From assembly GCA_029339195.1 (NCBI GenBank), contig JAPTJF010000098.1:1-64000 (forward strand): a DNA stretch of 64,000 nt. The letters are read 5' to 3'. A program made the position numbers and the translations under genes. The notes under the pieces were generated by a model. It worked only from the letters and a program-made list of their open reading frames with translations. It had not been told where the DNA came from and made no database searches. The stretch's first letter is position 1, and each line of letters begins with the position of its first letter. Positions 11,301-22,608 of this stretch are shown in pieces. The DNA comes from Micractinium sp. NFX-FRZ (taxonomy: Eukaryota; Chlorophyta; Trebouxiophyceae; Chlorellales; Chlorellaceae).

Positions 11301-13052
11301 CTCTACTAACTATTCGTTTCTCCTCCCCCTACGCCCGTGCCCCACAGATCGCTGCCGACTCCCAGGGCGCCCTCGTGGCCGCATATGCCGACACCTCAGT
11401 TGACAACAAGCTCACTGTTCAGCGCCTGGAAGCCGGCGCAGCGGAGTGGAGCACCCTGGGCACCGCAGGCCGCTCCTCGGGCGCCGCCAGCCAGATCTCC
11501 CTGGCACTCGACACCAGCACAGGCAACCCAGTGGTCGTATTTTACGATGCCACAGAAGACCCGACACAGCGCTTTGGTCAGCTGGCGTATGCCGGCTCCT
11601 CGTGGAACAGCCTGGGAGAGTGGCCCGTCTCCTTTGCGCCCCTTCAGGTGCGTGATTGGCGGCGCGTGCTTGCGTGGCTCTATCACACTATTTGTGTGTT
11701 TGCATTGGCTCGCCAGCCATCAACTTTGCTGGTTTGTGGGAAAGTGTGTGTGGCTGCCTGTGTGTGGCATTGTGTAGCTGTTCCCGGTCCACAAGTGCCT
11801 ACTATGCGGGGTGACTGTAACACACACTGGCTGTTAGTGAGAGGCTCTTTGCATGCCCCCGTGCCTCTGCGGTTGTGTGTAGTGTCTTTGTGCAATGACT
11901 GCTGGCACTGTGAGCACGCTTGCACGCCTATGAAGCCACGGACGCCTCCACACCGCCCCTCACATGCTGCTCGCCTGCCCAGAAGCCCCACTGACGCACC
12001 GACATGAGCCTCCGATTACCCGCAGCATGAGCTTCCCTCAACCGCCCTCCCAGTGAACATCCTCGATTCATAACCCTGTTGACTATTCTACACTGCAGCT
12101 CGCCATGGCACTGCGGGAGTCGGACGGCGCTCCCCTGGTTGCCTTCACCCACGCCGACGGCGACAACGAGAAGGTGACGGTGCTGCGCCACGAACCGACC
12201 ACACCGGGCGGCAAGCGGCGCCTTGCCATGGCGGCCCCTGGCCATGGCCCGCAGGCTGGCGCAGCAACTGAGACACCACGGGCACACTCCGGCCGCCTCA
12301 GCGGCTGGCTGCATGGCACTGCGGTAGCTGCCATGCAGCTGGTTCAGCGCGGCGGCAGGGGCCGCCGTCTGATGGAGGCCGGTGTTGAGAAGCTGGACAC
12401 AGCTTTCCTCAGCTCCTGGCTGCACCTCAGCCCCCAGGATGCACACAACCATGCAAAGCATGGCAGCAAGGCGGCGCAGCATCGGCGTGAGATGCTGGGC
12501 TCAACCGGGCAGTTTGGCGCGGAGGCAATGCCAGGCGCATACCCCGCCCCCTCGCCTCCCCCGCCTCCCCCTTCGCTGCCGACCGGCACTTGGGTGGTGG
12601 TTGGCACCACTGGCGCACTGCCACAGCGGGGCGGGCCTCTCTCCCTCGCCGTCAACCCGGTTTCAGAGAGGCCTGTGATTGGGTATGCCGAGCCATCTGA
12701 CTACACGGGCACGGCCCTGCAGTGGTGAGTGTGGGGGCAAGATGCACGGTGTGGGCAACCGGGTGCTGTCCTTGCAGGTGCAGCCCGTTTAGTTCCGTTG
12801 TGCAAATGCAGCCAGCACGGGGAGTCACTGGCAAGGCTTTTGGGAGTCCAGGCTCTTGCCTGCCCACCCAGCCCTGCCCTGCGTGTGCACCGCCACATGT
12901 TGACCGCTTCATGCTGAAATGGGCACAAACTGCATGTGGTATGGGGATCGTTTCATGAATTCAGCTTGATAATAAAGTAATCCCCACAATTCCTCCGCCT
13001 CCGCCCACACTTTGGCATGTGCAGGTTTGGTGCATTTGAAGGGCAGGAGTGA
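8315..13052 (+). CDS. Secreted Pro-rich protein with propeller-like head, tandem copy A
   Basis: Eight exons give 731 aa: 8315-8378, 8734-8767, 9150-9688, 9953-10076, 10572-11052, 11348-11647, 12099-12724, 13025-13052. A signal peptide (about residues 1-29, hydrophobic core LLPLIALLVI, likely cleaved after GAEA) leads to a shaft of about 180 residues of Lys/Ser-Pro4 repeats, then a second short Pro block (about 213-254). The head (about 254-731) is built of repeats with LVAAYAD, VVVFYDA and LVAFTHA strands, suggesting a beta-propeller, interrupted near its end by SPPPPPPS. It ends WFGAFEGQE. The shaft should be hydroxylated and O-glycosylated, so a cell-wall or extracellular-matrix role is inferred. 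The head is not a pherophorin domain that I recognise. Intron 1 has a GC donor. Start chosen by position of the signal peptide in all three copies. Confidence 0.85.
8553..8640 (+). repeat. Short tandem repeat CTTGTACATGCAG in intron 1 of copy A
   Basis: Four units built on CTTGTACATG(C/G)CAG, spaced about 23-28 bp, lie in intron 1 of copy A. A related CTTGTACA pair occurs near 23530, upstream of copy C. No function is evident. Confidence 0.6.
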
Positions 13053-14473
13053 GGCAGCCAGCATGCCAGCTGGCGCACAGCCTCCAGATGCCAGCATCAT
13101 GGCGAGTCGGAGACGACAACTATTGACCTAACCATGAACTGTCTGTATGTCAGGCTTATATAGTAGCCCCAAACTATGCTTACCAGCTTATATTTGACGC
13201 AGAGCTTAAATAACTGCCCTTATTGAAAGATGCGCTCCTCCATGTTGCGGTGCGCTGCGGTCGCGGCACGGCAGGCACGGCTAGAGGTCCGTGCCTCGCC
13301 CCACTGCTGCCTTCGTTCAGAACTAATATATCACTCTCGCAAATCGGTATCTTCCTTTACAAGTTGCATTCTATTTCGCCAGAGCGGGCGTTCTATCTAC
13401 TTTTCGTCACGACTGCATGCATTAAAATTGCACCAGAGCATGCAAAATCAAGCCAATGTGCACGTTGTACTGCTTGCCGCCCGTGCGGTTCTTTTCAACT
13501 CTTTCCCTGTGCCTGTTGATGACCTTGCATCACACCAACGCCCTAGCAAGTGAGGTGCAGCACTGTGACGCCACCATGCGCGTGGGCGTATTCCTGCGCT
13601 GCCGGCGCCCCGCCCCGCCGTGCCTGCAAAAGTGATTGGCTGTTGTGTAATATACCCCAATGCGGTTTTTGAGACACATAGGAGCTCAGGGCAGGCACAG
13701 ATGAGGGGCGCATGCCTGCAAGGTGTGGCCCTCAGCGCAGGGCAGGGCTGGACAAGCTGCCGGCAACATGAGCAGGCATGTGCAAAGCAGGGCCGGGGGC
13801 GGCATGATTAGTGCATGTGACATGTTGTATATAGGGTTGGGTAAGTCCGGAGTCCAGAAGTCTTCAACCGGAGCGAGGAGGCATGGCAAGCAAGCATGCT
13901 GGCGGTGACTGGGGGGGCTGGGCAGCACTGGACAAGCCAGGTGCATCCGCCAGCATGCCGCCCAGACCGCCAGCTCCAAATCGCATGGGGCTCTGCCAGG
14001 GGTGGCGCCCGCCTCCGCCAGTGCCGCGCCAGACAGCACCCACCCTCTGCCAGTCCGGAAAACTTGGAAGCCCCCGGCTGCATTTAATCGGGTGTTTTGG
14101 ACCAGAAGGGGTTCCTGGGGGGGGGTCCTGGCAAATTGCCTGGCAGGAAACTCTGACTACCTGGCAGGGAGGAACCACCGTACCTGTCAACGAAAGGTTT
14201 CCAGTAAATCACAGCGATAGCGCTGCTAAGCACAAATTTGGGCTCCTTCACATATTGCCGAACCTCTGGCTAAAGACGGGGCTCTTTGGAGCGTGTTCCG
14301 ATGTCCGTGAGCTCATGTCCGTGCTTCAGTGCGGAGTGCTGAGCTGGCAGTGAAGGCGCTCTCATTTGAACAGCTCCCGCACCCCAGCGTTAATCCAAAC
14401 CACCTTGCAACGCCTGTGATCGCCAGGCTCCTCGCCGCATGTTTGAAATAGGCAACTGAAGTCCATCAAAGCC
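13053..14473. other. Spacer between wall-protein copies A and B
   Basis: Copy A 3' flank plus presumed promoter of copy B. The stretch around 13100-13560 is visibly more AT-rich than its neighbours and carries the shared 3'-flank motif GGCTTATATAGTAGCCC near 13152 and a possible TGTAA poly(A) signal near 13647. No supported gene. The last 60 bases resemble the sequence just upstream of copy C (CTC-TCGCCGCATGT). Confidence 0.5.
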
Positions 14474-17400
14474 ATGCCGGCAACCGGCAGCGCCTCGCGT
14501 GGGGCACTGCTACTGGCAGCGTTCTTGGTCATAACAGGCGAGTTTCAAAAGCGGCATAATGCTTGAATGGCCATGTTAGGCCAGTGTTGCCCTCCAGGAC
14601 TGCAGCCTGCCGTACGTGGTGCAGTGCGCCAGCTCTCCCCACAGCTACAGGTTCCAGTCGGGATGTGCAATTGCCGCCGTTTGCGAGGGGCCTGAAGCGC
14701 CATGGAGGGTTCGTGCAGCGGGAGCTCGTTCGAACCTCGCGCACATTGTGGCCCTTCCCCTCCACTTCACTCTTCGCTCTCGCTCTTCCGGGTGCTCTGC
14801 AGGCCTCTGCGCGATTGGAGCCGACGCGCAGCTCAGGTGGGGCAGGGCTGGAGCTGCGTGGGTGGCCAGTGACCACCGGTACCGGTGACCTCGCGCAGGC
14901 GGTGTGCCGCTTCAGCCCAGATTGGACGGGCTAGCTACCAGCCGCCCTGCTTGCTGCTGCAAAATGCCTGGTGCCTTGAAACGCTTTCTGACGCCCAAAG
15001 GCTGTCATAAACGATCAGCTGCGCTTGCCTGCTGCAGTGCTGGTGTTTTGTTGGTGGAGGCAAAGGGGAGCTTGCAGTGGGAACATGTACTGTTGGAAGT
15101 GGGCTTCCCAGCCGCAAACTGAGTTAACCCGGGTCAGGACAGATAGGTACCAGGGATAGGAGAAATGGCTAACACACGCCTCACTTATGAGCGCCCACAC
15201 CCCACCCCAAAACCCCATGCCACCATGCCCTTCCCTCCACCATGCCGAGCAGACCGCCTCCACCACGTCGCCCCCCGCCTAAGTCGCCTCCCCCTAAGTC
15301 ACCTCCACCACCGCCTCGCTCCCCTCCGCCACGCCCTCCCCCCAAGCCGTCTCCACCACCTCCCAAGTCACCTCCACCACGGCCTCCCCCCAAATCACCC
15401 CCACCTCCACCTCGCTCCCCTCCGCCACGCCCTCCGCCAAAGTCACCTCCGCCACGCCCCCCACCCAAGCCGTCTCCACCCCCACCTCGCTCCCCTCCGC
15501 CACGCCCTCCCCCTAAGTCACCTCCGCCACCGCCTCGCTCCCCTCCGCCACGCCCTCCACCAAAGCCGTCTCCGCCCCCACCTCGTTCCCCTCCACCACG
15601 CCCTCCCCCGAAGTCACCTCCGCCACCGCCTCGCTCCCCTCCGCCGCGCCCTCCCCCCAAGCCGTCTCCACCACCTCCCAAGTCACCTCCATCACGGCCT
15701 CCTCCCAAGTCACCTCCACCTCCACCTCGCTCCCCTCCGCCACGCCCTCCGCCAAAGTCGCCTCCACCACGGCCTCCCCCCAAGTCGCCTCCACCTCCAC
15801 CTCGCTCCCCTCCGCCGCGCCCTCCCCCCAAGCCGTCTCCACCACCTCCCAAGTCGCCTCCACCACGGCCTCCCCCCAAGTCGCCTCCACCTCCACCTCG
15901 CTCCCCTCCGCCACGCCCTCCGCCAAAGTCACCCCCGCCCTCCCCCCCACCCAAGCCGTCTCCACCACCACCCCGCTCCCCTCCACCCCCACCTCGCTCC
16001 CCTCCGCCACGCCCTCCCCCAAAGTCACCTCCGCCACCACCCAACTCACCTCCACCACGCCCCCCCCCGAAGTCACCTCCACCACCACCCAAATCCCCTC
16101 CACCACAACCTCCCCTCAAGTCACCTCCACCACCACCCAAGGCTCCTCCACCACCACCTTTCCCCAAGCCGTCCCCGCCACCTCCCAAGTCCCCGCCTCC
16201 CCCCAAGTCACCCCCACCACCGCCCCCGCAAGGTATGGCGCTCCAGTTGGGATGCACGTGTCCAATCTGTGTGGGTGTGCCATGCAGTGGATTGCCAAGT
16301 GAAGCAGCTTTGGAGGCCTCCTGGAGAGATACTTCCGGCATAGACACATTGGCAACAATAGGCTGTTGCACCTGGAAATCCCCAGATGCCTACCTCACAG
16401 TCTGCAGGGATGGATTACTGCCTCAAGCGGTGCTCGCCCCTCTGGCAGGCTGGTATGGTCACTAGGCCAGGCCTTGACCCCACAAATGCCACGGTGCTGT
16501 CTGCCAACCCCCCTGCTGCAGCGCGGCCGCCTCCCCCTTTTCCCCGTCCACCGCCGCCGCCTCCACCTTCTCCGAGACCTCCGCCACCCTCCCCTGCCAC
16601 TTCGTGAGTCTCATTTCTTTTTGAAAGCCACACTTAATGCAGCCAATGCCTCGCCAGACTAAGCCGGCCGGCCAGGCACGGTTGCTAAAGCCAGTGTCCA
16701 GGTTGGCTAGTCACGTCCAACACAGCCCGGCTGGCCACAGCTTATGCATGTGGCGTGCTCTTGTTCTCTCGACATTTGCTGCCCAGCTCCGTCGTGCCCG
16801 TACCCTAGCCAGCCTCTCCGGGCCCCTCCCTGCATGCTTTACCATGCTGAGCTCTATTCCCGGTCTGCCTGCTCAGCACGACCCCCTGCCGTGCTCTCGC
16901 CCTGCTGTGCTGTCGCCCCGCTCTTCACCCCTGTGTCCAGCCCTGCTCTCACTTCGCCCCACCCGCCTGCTTCCGCTTTGCCACGCCCCCCGCAGGTGGA
17001 GCGCCAGCGGTGTGTTCACCGCCAACGGAGTTGAGTCCGTGTCCGTGGGCGTCGCGCCCTCTGGCACTGGCGTGCTGTACGCCGCTGCCGCCGGCGGCAG
17101 CGAGAACGGCATCTGGAGCTTCGCCAACGGTGCCTGGACCCAGGCCCTCGCACTGCCCCAGGGCACTGCACCCCCAGTGCAGCTGGCTCTGCATGCGGGC
17201 CAAAGCACCACAGCCGTGTGCGGCGCGTACGTGGGCAGCAACAGCGCCCTAGGCGTCACTTGCACCGGCACCGTTGACACCGTGACCGCCCCTCCCGCCG
17301 AATACGCCGATCAAGCCAGCGACTTCCACATCCTGCTCACCAGTGCGGCCCAGCCCATTGTGGCGTTTGTGGATGCCGCTGCCTCCAACAGGCTGGTGGT

Positions 17401-20019
17401 GCTGGGCCACGATGGCACCTCCTGGGAGCTCAGGGGGCCACGCTACGCCACAGCCGCCGGGGTGGCCTCCCCACGGGTGCGTGCCGCAGCTGGCATGGGT
17501 GCCTTGCTCGGGGCTGAAGCGGGGTTGGTTGGGGTCCGGATGCGCCTTGGTGCCAGCTGGCGTCTTGCCCTGCTAGCGGTGCTTTTGTGCCAGCTGGATT
17601 CAACGCCCCTCCGCCCCCCGCCAGTTGCCATGCCGGCCAGAAGCCAGGCTGGCTTTCCTTCCTTCTGCTGGCCTCCTGCACTAGTGCACTTAGTTGCAGA
17701 TTACACACCTCTTTCTGCTTCCTCGCTACTTCTTTACTAACTATTCGATTCTCCTCCCCCTACGTCCGCGCCCTGCAGATCGCTGCCGACTCCCAGGGCG
17801 CCCTCGTGGCCGCATACGCCGACGGCTCCGCCGACAACAAGCTCACCGTTCAACGCCTGGAAGCCGGCGCAGCGGAGTGGAGCACCCTGGGCGCCGCAGG
17901 GCTTTCCGTTGGTGCCGCCAGCCAGATCTCCCTTGCACTCGACCCCAGCACAGGCAACCCGGTGGTCGTGTTTTACGATGCCACAGAAGACCCGGCGCAG
18001 CGCTTTGGTCAGCTGGCGTATGCCGGCTTCTCGTGGAACAGCCTGGGAGAGTGGCCCGTCACCTACGCGCCCCTTCAGGTGCGTGCCTGGCGGTGCACAC
18101 GCGTGTGGCTCTGCCTTTGCTCTGCCTGTCTGGCTGTGCGGCTGCCAACCCGCATGTGCCATGGCCTATGTGCCACACAATGTGATGCGTGTGTGGGCAT
18201 GTGCATATCTGTGTGTGGCTGCGAGCGAGAAAGACTATGCTACCGTCCCTGCATGCCTCTGGGAGGTCGCCTGCGGCATGCACGCCCTTTCAAAGCCGTG
18301 CACGCCTCCCCACACCGCCTCCCGCACCCTGCTCGGCCACCCACTTGAGGGGAGGCACCGCCCCCTCCTGGGAGATCAGGATAGGTGCGGGGCTTGCCCG
18401 AAGGGGTGCGCCCCAGCCATCCCCATCCCTCCCTGCCGCCGCTGCATCCTCTGCATCCCCGCCGCTGCACATCCATGCCCTTGCACCCTATCCTTCTGAT
18501 AGGCGGCCGTGGCGTGGCCTCCGGCACCGCCTCGGGGCCTCAGAACCGCTGGCACGTGGTTCCCAAAGCAAAGCGTCGGCGCTGGCCGACTGGAGACCAG
18601 TTGCGCGGTGGGCCTGGCCTTTTAGCCGCCCTATAGAGAGTTAAAAAAGAACAGGCAGGGTCCAGCGGCTCTTAAATTGCAAACACAGCCCCGTTTGGGG
18701 CCTTTCTTTGTAGCCGAGGTACAAGATGTACATGCAGGCCAACCGCAAGAAAGCGTCAGCATGCTTTCTTGACCGTCACAGCCCGCACTTCGGGCCCGAA
18801 TGGCCCTCGGCTGGCCCGGGAGCAGCCCGGTGCCACACAGTTTTGCAGCCACCTGCCGGTTCTCGAAAACGCGCGCGGCAGCAGCACCACACTTGCTTCG
18901 TTTGTAGCCAGAGCAGGGCAAGTAGCCTAGCGCCGCGGAGCGCCCTGCCGTGCGATCTCTCGCCCTATTTGCAGTGCTGGGTGCTCACCCGATTCTTTCA
19001 ATCCGCTGCTTGCCCAGCCTCGATCCCAGTTAGCAATGCCATCACCCATCCCTGCCCTCCATCCCTGCCATCCCTGGCTGGGGCCCCCATCCCCCATCCC
19101 TGGGTGGGCAAGCTCCGCACCCATCCCTTTCTGATGGTGCCTCCCCTCAACACCCACCCAGTCACATCTCCCCACGTCTCACCTCATCCCTGCAGCTCGC
19201 CATGTCACTGCGTGAGTCGGATGGCGCTCCCCTGGTTGCCTTCACGCACGCCGACGGCGACATCGAGAAGGTGACGGTGCTGCGCTACGCACCGCCCACA
19301 GTTGGCGGCAAGCGGCGCCTTGTCATGGCGGACCAGGCTCGTGCAGCAGAGGGTAATTCAGAGACACACGGCTGGTTGCATGCCACTGCTGGGCGCCGCC
19401 TGAAGGCCGTGTCCCTGGGAGACGATGAGGCACCTGGGTCGGAGCCGGACACTGCGTTCCTTAGCTCCTGGCTGCACATCAGCGCGGAGGAGGTGCGCGG
19501 CCTTTCAACGCACGGCAGCCAGGCGGTGCAGCGTCGACGCGAGATGCTGGCCGTGAGCGGGCAGTTTGGCGCGCAGGCTCTGCCAGGCGCATACCCCTCT
19601 CCCCCACCTCCGCCGCCTCCCCCTGCAAAGCCGGCCGGCACCTGGGTGGTGGTTGGCACCACGGGCGCGCTGCCACAGCGGGGCGGGCGTCTCTCCCTCA
19701 CTGTCAACCCCGTGTCGGAGAGGCCTGTGGTTGGGTACGCCGACCCAAACAACTTCAAGGGCACGGCACTGCAGTGGTGAGTGAGGGGTGGGTGGGCTCA
19801 GCTTGCTGTGCTTGCAGCAGGCCTAGGCAGGGGTACCATGCAATGCAAAGATGAGGGCCCTGCCCTGCCCTGCCCCGCCCGCCCTGCCATGCGGTTTTGT
19901 GAGGAGACGGCACACACGCAAGTTTCAAGTTGCTCCTGTCCAGCTCGTTCATCAAAGCTCATCACAGCTACTGCGCCCCCGCCTCCACGTGTAGGGTCGG
20001 CTCCTTTGGGGAGGAGTGA
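14474..20019 (+). CDS. Secreted Pro-rich protein with propeller-like head, tandem copy B
   Basis: Eight exons with the same phases as copy A give 849 aa: 14474-14537, 14803-14836, 15250-16232, 16522-16603, 16996-17476, 17779-18078, 19196-19776, 19995-20019. The signal peptide starts MPATGSASRGALLL and ends GADA. The Pro shaft is the longest of the three (about 327 residues) and is Arg/Lys/Ser-rich, built on RSPPPRPPPKSPPPP. Exons 5 and 6 are the same length as in copy A (481 and 300 nt). Exon 7 is 45 nt shorter and more diverged, and the C-terminus is WVGSFGEE. A cell-wall role is inferred as for copy A. The opposite strand of the shaft is open as a Gly-rich shadow that I do not regard as a gene. 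Intron 1 has a GC donor. Confidence 0.85.
15250..16232 (+). repeat. Coding (S/R/K)PPP minisatellite of copy B shaft
   Basis: Imperfect in-frame repeats of 9-21 nt encode the extended polyproline shaft. Equivalent coding repeats in copies A (9150-9688) and C (24672-25315) are about 180 and 214 residues. The length differences indicate unequal exchange or slippage within this exon. Confidence 0.9.
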
Positions 20020-20645
20020 GGCAGCCACCCTGAGGGGCAGCTGGCGCCGGCTGGTGGGCAGGCACGACGTGCCGGCATTCACTGACCGAACCAGGAAACT
20101 ATAGCACCTCAGGCTTATGTACTAGCCAACTTAATGCTCGTATGTTCTTATCGGCCAACCTTGGATTATATAATGTCAGGCTTATGAACTGGCCCACAGT
20201 CTACTGATGACCTCGTCACGCAGCTGCCCTGGCTGCCCTGCCCACGCCCCCTGCCTTTGCTGTGAGCCACCGACGGCGCCGGTGCCCCCCTCACCAGTAC
20301 CGCTCCATTCCATTTAGAACAGCCCCACCCAAAGCTCTTCAGCAACTTGCTACTTCTCTTTACAGCCCCATCGCTCTCCCCCAATGCGGGCGCCCCGTTT
20401 CATCCCCTGCCTAACTGCCTGTATGCCACCGGAGCCTGCCAAGCAATGCTGAGCTGCTCCACGTGCCATTAGCGGCACCAGTAGTGTCTTGTGCCTTCCC
20501 TTTCTGAGTTACTCCACTTTTTCCACTGCCCTGGAACCACCTTCCCGGCCCTGCCGGCCAGTACACCCGATGTGGTACCACCCTGCGCCTGGCCCTTATC
20601 CCTGCACTGCCGCGGCATCCTCTGGTGGCGGCCACCCCTTGTGAT

Positions 20646-20845
20646 GCTTACAGGGCAGGCACTTTTCTAGCGGCCCCGGCATTCTGACATGTAGCAAGCT
20701 CATGCCAACTCCGGCACCATGCCTTCAAGGCTCAGAGGGCTGGCAGCATGGTGGTGGGCGTATGTGTGAGGGTGCAGCCGTTTTGTCTACCTGGCGGGGC
20801 AGGGGGACTCCCACTTTGGAGGGCATCCCAGCTGTTTGAGCGCGC
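20646..20845 (+). repeat. Direct repeat flanking the small secreted gene, left copy
   Basis: About 200 bases align with 22925-23105, sharing GGCACCATGC, TGAGGGTGCAGCCG and GGCATCCCAGCT in the same order with moderate divergence. The two copies are about 2.3 kb apart, in the same orientation, and sit either side of the gene at 21302-22608. Confidence 0.7.
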
Positions 20846-21041
20846 TGCCTGCGGGGAGGATTGGGGGCATCCACTTGCCGGCGGCGATAGGCCTAAAGCC
20901 CTGAAAAGCCCGCTGTTGCTGCCTAGATGTTGCCACCAAATTTGGCCAACTCTGGCGCACTGCAGCACAGCCTGGATGCTGATTTTTTATACGTCCAAGG
21001 ATGTTCATACGTCCAAGGTTGTGAACCCAAGCCAGTATTGG

Positions 21042-21108
21042 AGCTGACTGGTGCCTTTGGCTTAATTTCCTGTTGGCTTCCTCAACTCCACGCCCTCGGG
21101 CTGTAATC
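21042..21108 (-). repeat. Dispersed repeat, right member of an inverted pair
   Basis: Reverse complement of 7224-7290 at about 90% identity. See that entry for the shared string and spacing. Confidence 0.75.
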
Positions 21109-21301
21109 TTCTTCTTCTCCTGCACCCCAGCCAGTGACTGCCTGGTCTCACCATTGTGCGTCGGCCAGACCAGGGCCCCGGCAGGGTGCCCTCTCGCCTT
21201 CCCCTTGGCGTCCCTCAGGGAGGCTCCTCCCCTGAAGCCTTCTGCAGCACTCCCTGCTGGCCCGCCACTTCCCAGTGAAGGGCCTCCACACCACGGCAAC
21301 C

Positions 21302-22608
21302 ATGCGGCCACCCTCGCTGCTCCTCCTCGCGATAGCTTGCGCGTGGGCGCTCTACTGCTGCGCACCTCGTCCGCCCAGAGCTGACGAGGATTCTGCTGAG
21401 AGCCAGCAAGGAGTGCGGCTCTGACGTGAGCATAGGGTTTGAGGGCTGCGGTCCAGCGTGGCGGGCGCCGCTGGCGATAGCGGGCGCCGCTGCTCCCCAC
21501 GTCAGCCCGCCCGCCAGCTAGCTCGCCGGCCTCTGTGCACCTCACTTGCGCCAGCCCTGCTACCAGCTCTTTTTCCCAGGACACGCACGGAACCACAGCT
21601 GCTGGCACCAGATGTCCACCCGCCTGCCCGCTCGCTCTATCAGTGTGTTGCATTGTGTTGAGAGCTGTCCAAAGCTGGCTCCCTGGCCCCCTTCCGCCCA
21701 ACTCCCATACGGCACACCACTACCCCTACCCACCTCACCCCGCCCCACACCCCACCTCTCGTTGCCATGGGTGCTGCCAACCCGCCTTCCAATCGCTCAG
21801 CCAGAGGCCCCGCCTGGCCCTGCCCTTCCTCCTGCTTTGTGCACAAACTGCTCGCCTGGTCGCATCAGGGAGTCGGCTGGGCACTGCCTCTGTTGTGCCT
21901 CCTCATCTTCCTGCCCACATACGCCCCTCCCATCTCTCTCCCCCGGGCCTGCCCTCTGCAGGTTGTTGAAGAGCTTAGCACTGCTTCTGCCCAGGTGGAG
22001 GCAATTGACTCAGGCCAGGGATCCAATGCCACCGCCACAGGAGAGGCTGAGGCTCCGTTGTATGTGTGCCCTGAGCAGTGGGCCACATGTCCCGCCGACA
22101 AGACCTGCCCATTCAAGTGCCAGGCGGTTGCTGAGGAGGTGAGATGGTGAGGGGTACCCTTTGAGGCGCAGCTGCTGGCGTGTGTGCGGGAAACGAGGAC
22201 TTGATAGGAGGGGGCAACCAACGGAAGCCTACCGATAGGAGGCCTTTACCACGTCCCAGTTTCGTCAACCCACGCCTAAGGGAGTACATTTCCTTTTTTT
22301 TTCCTTTTGCGGGAAACGAGGCGACGGGGTGCTGTGCAACGCGTCTAGCCAGGGAAGAATGACCGAATGCTGCTATGTGGATTACCCGCCTGCGCAGGCC
22401 TGCCCAGGCATGCCTGCCAGCTCGCCTGCCCAAGCACTTACCTGCCTGTTCACCTCCCTGCCTGCCCCGCACCCGCCTTCCTGCCTATGGCCTGCAGAGG
22501 GGACTCGAGTGCGCCACGCTGATGCTGAGCGCCTTTTCCTACATGTTCAGCCAGTATGTGACCGACTTCCCCTCTCCGGATGCCATTGCCGCAACGTGCG
22601 GCTGGTGA
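21302..22608 (+). CDS. Small secreted Cys-rich protein, unknown function
   Basis: Three exons join to 132 aa: 21302-21412, 21962-22138, 22498-22608. The N-terminus is a clear signal peptide (MRPPSLLLLAIACAWALYCC). Exons 2 and 3 are phase-0, end in a stop after ATCGW, and encode a compact domain with six regularly placed Cys: C-x6-C-x5-C-x3-C, then LEC, then C just before the end. This suggests a disulfide-stabilised extracellular protein. I recognise no family. The weak point is the exon 1 donor, GGA|GTGCGG at 21413; a stronger GTGAGC a few bases downstream would include a stop codon. The gene lies between wall-protein copies B and C and is flanked by direct repeats, so it may have been carried in with a duplicated block. 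An extracellular role is inferred only from the signal peptide. Confidence 0.55.

Larger units (their letters stand above)
20020..21301. other. Spacer between copy B and the small secreted gene
   Basis: Contains the copy B 3' flank with GGCTTATG...CTAGCC motifs near 20113 and 20179, the left member of a direct repeat pair (20646-20845), and the right member of the inverted pair (21042-21108). A duplicated ATACGTCCAAGG lies near 20990-21020. No supported gene. Confidence 0.5.

Noticed and set aside
13230..13553. 107-aa plus-strand ORF between copies A and B
   Set aside because: No signal peptide, domain or splice support; it lies in an AT-richer intergenic stretch likely to be UTR or promoter.
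15250..16232. CRISPR-like repeat array
   Set aside because: The repeats are in-frame Pro codons of variable length inside an exon of a eukaryotic gene, with no unique spacers.
15181..16371. 396-aa Gly-rich minus-strand ORF
   Set aside because: Shadow of the copy B Pro-rich exon. Pure repeat translation (GGG), no start context or domain.
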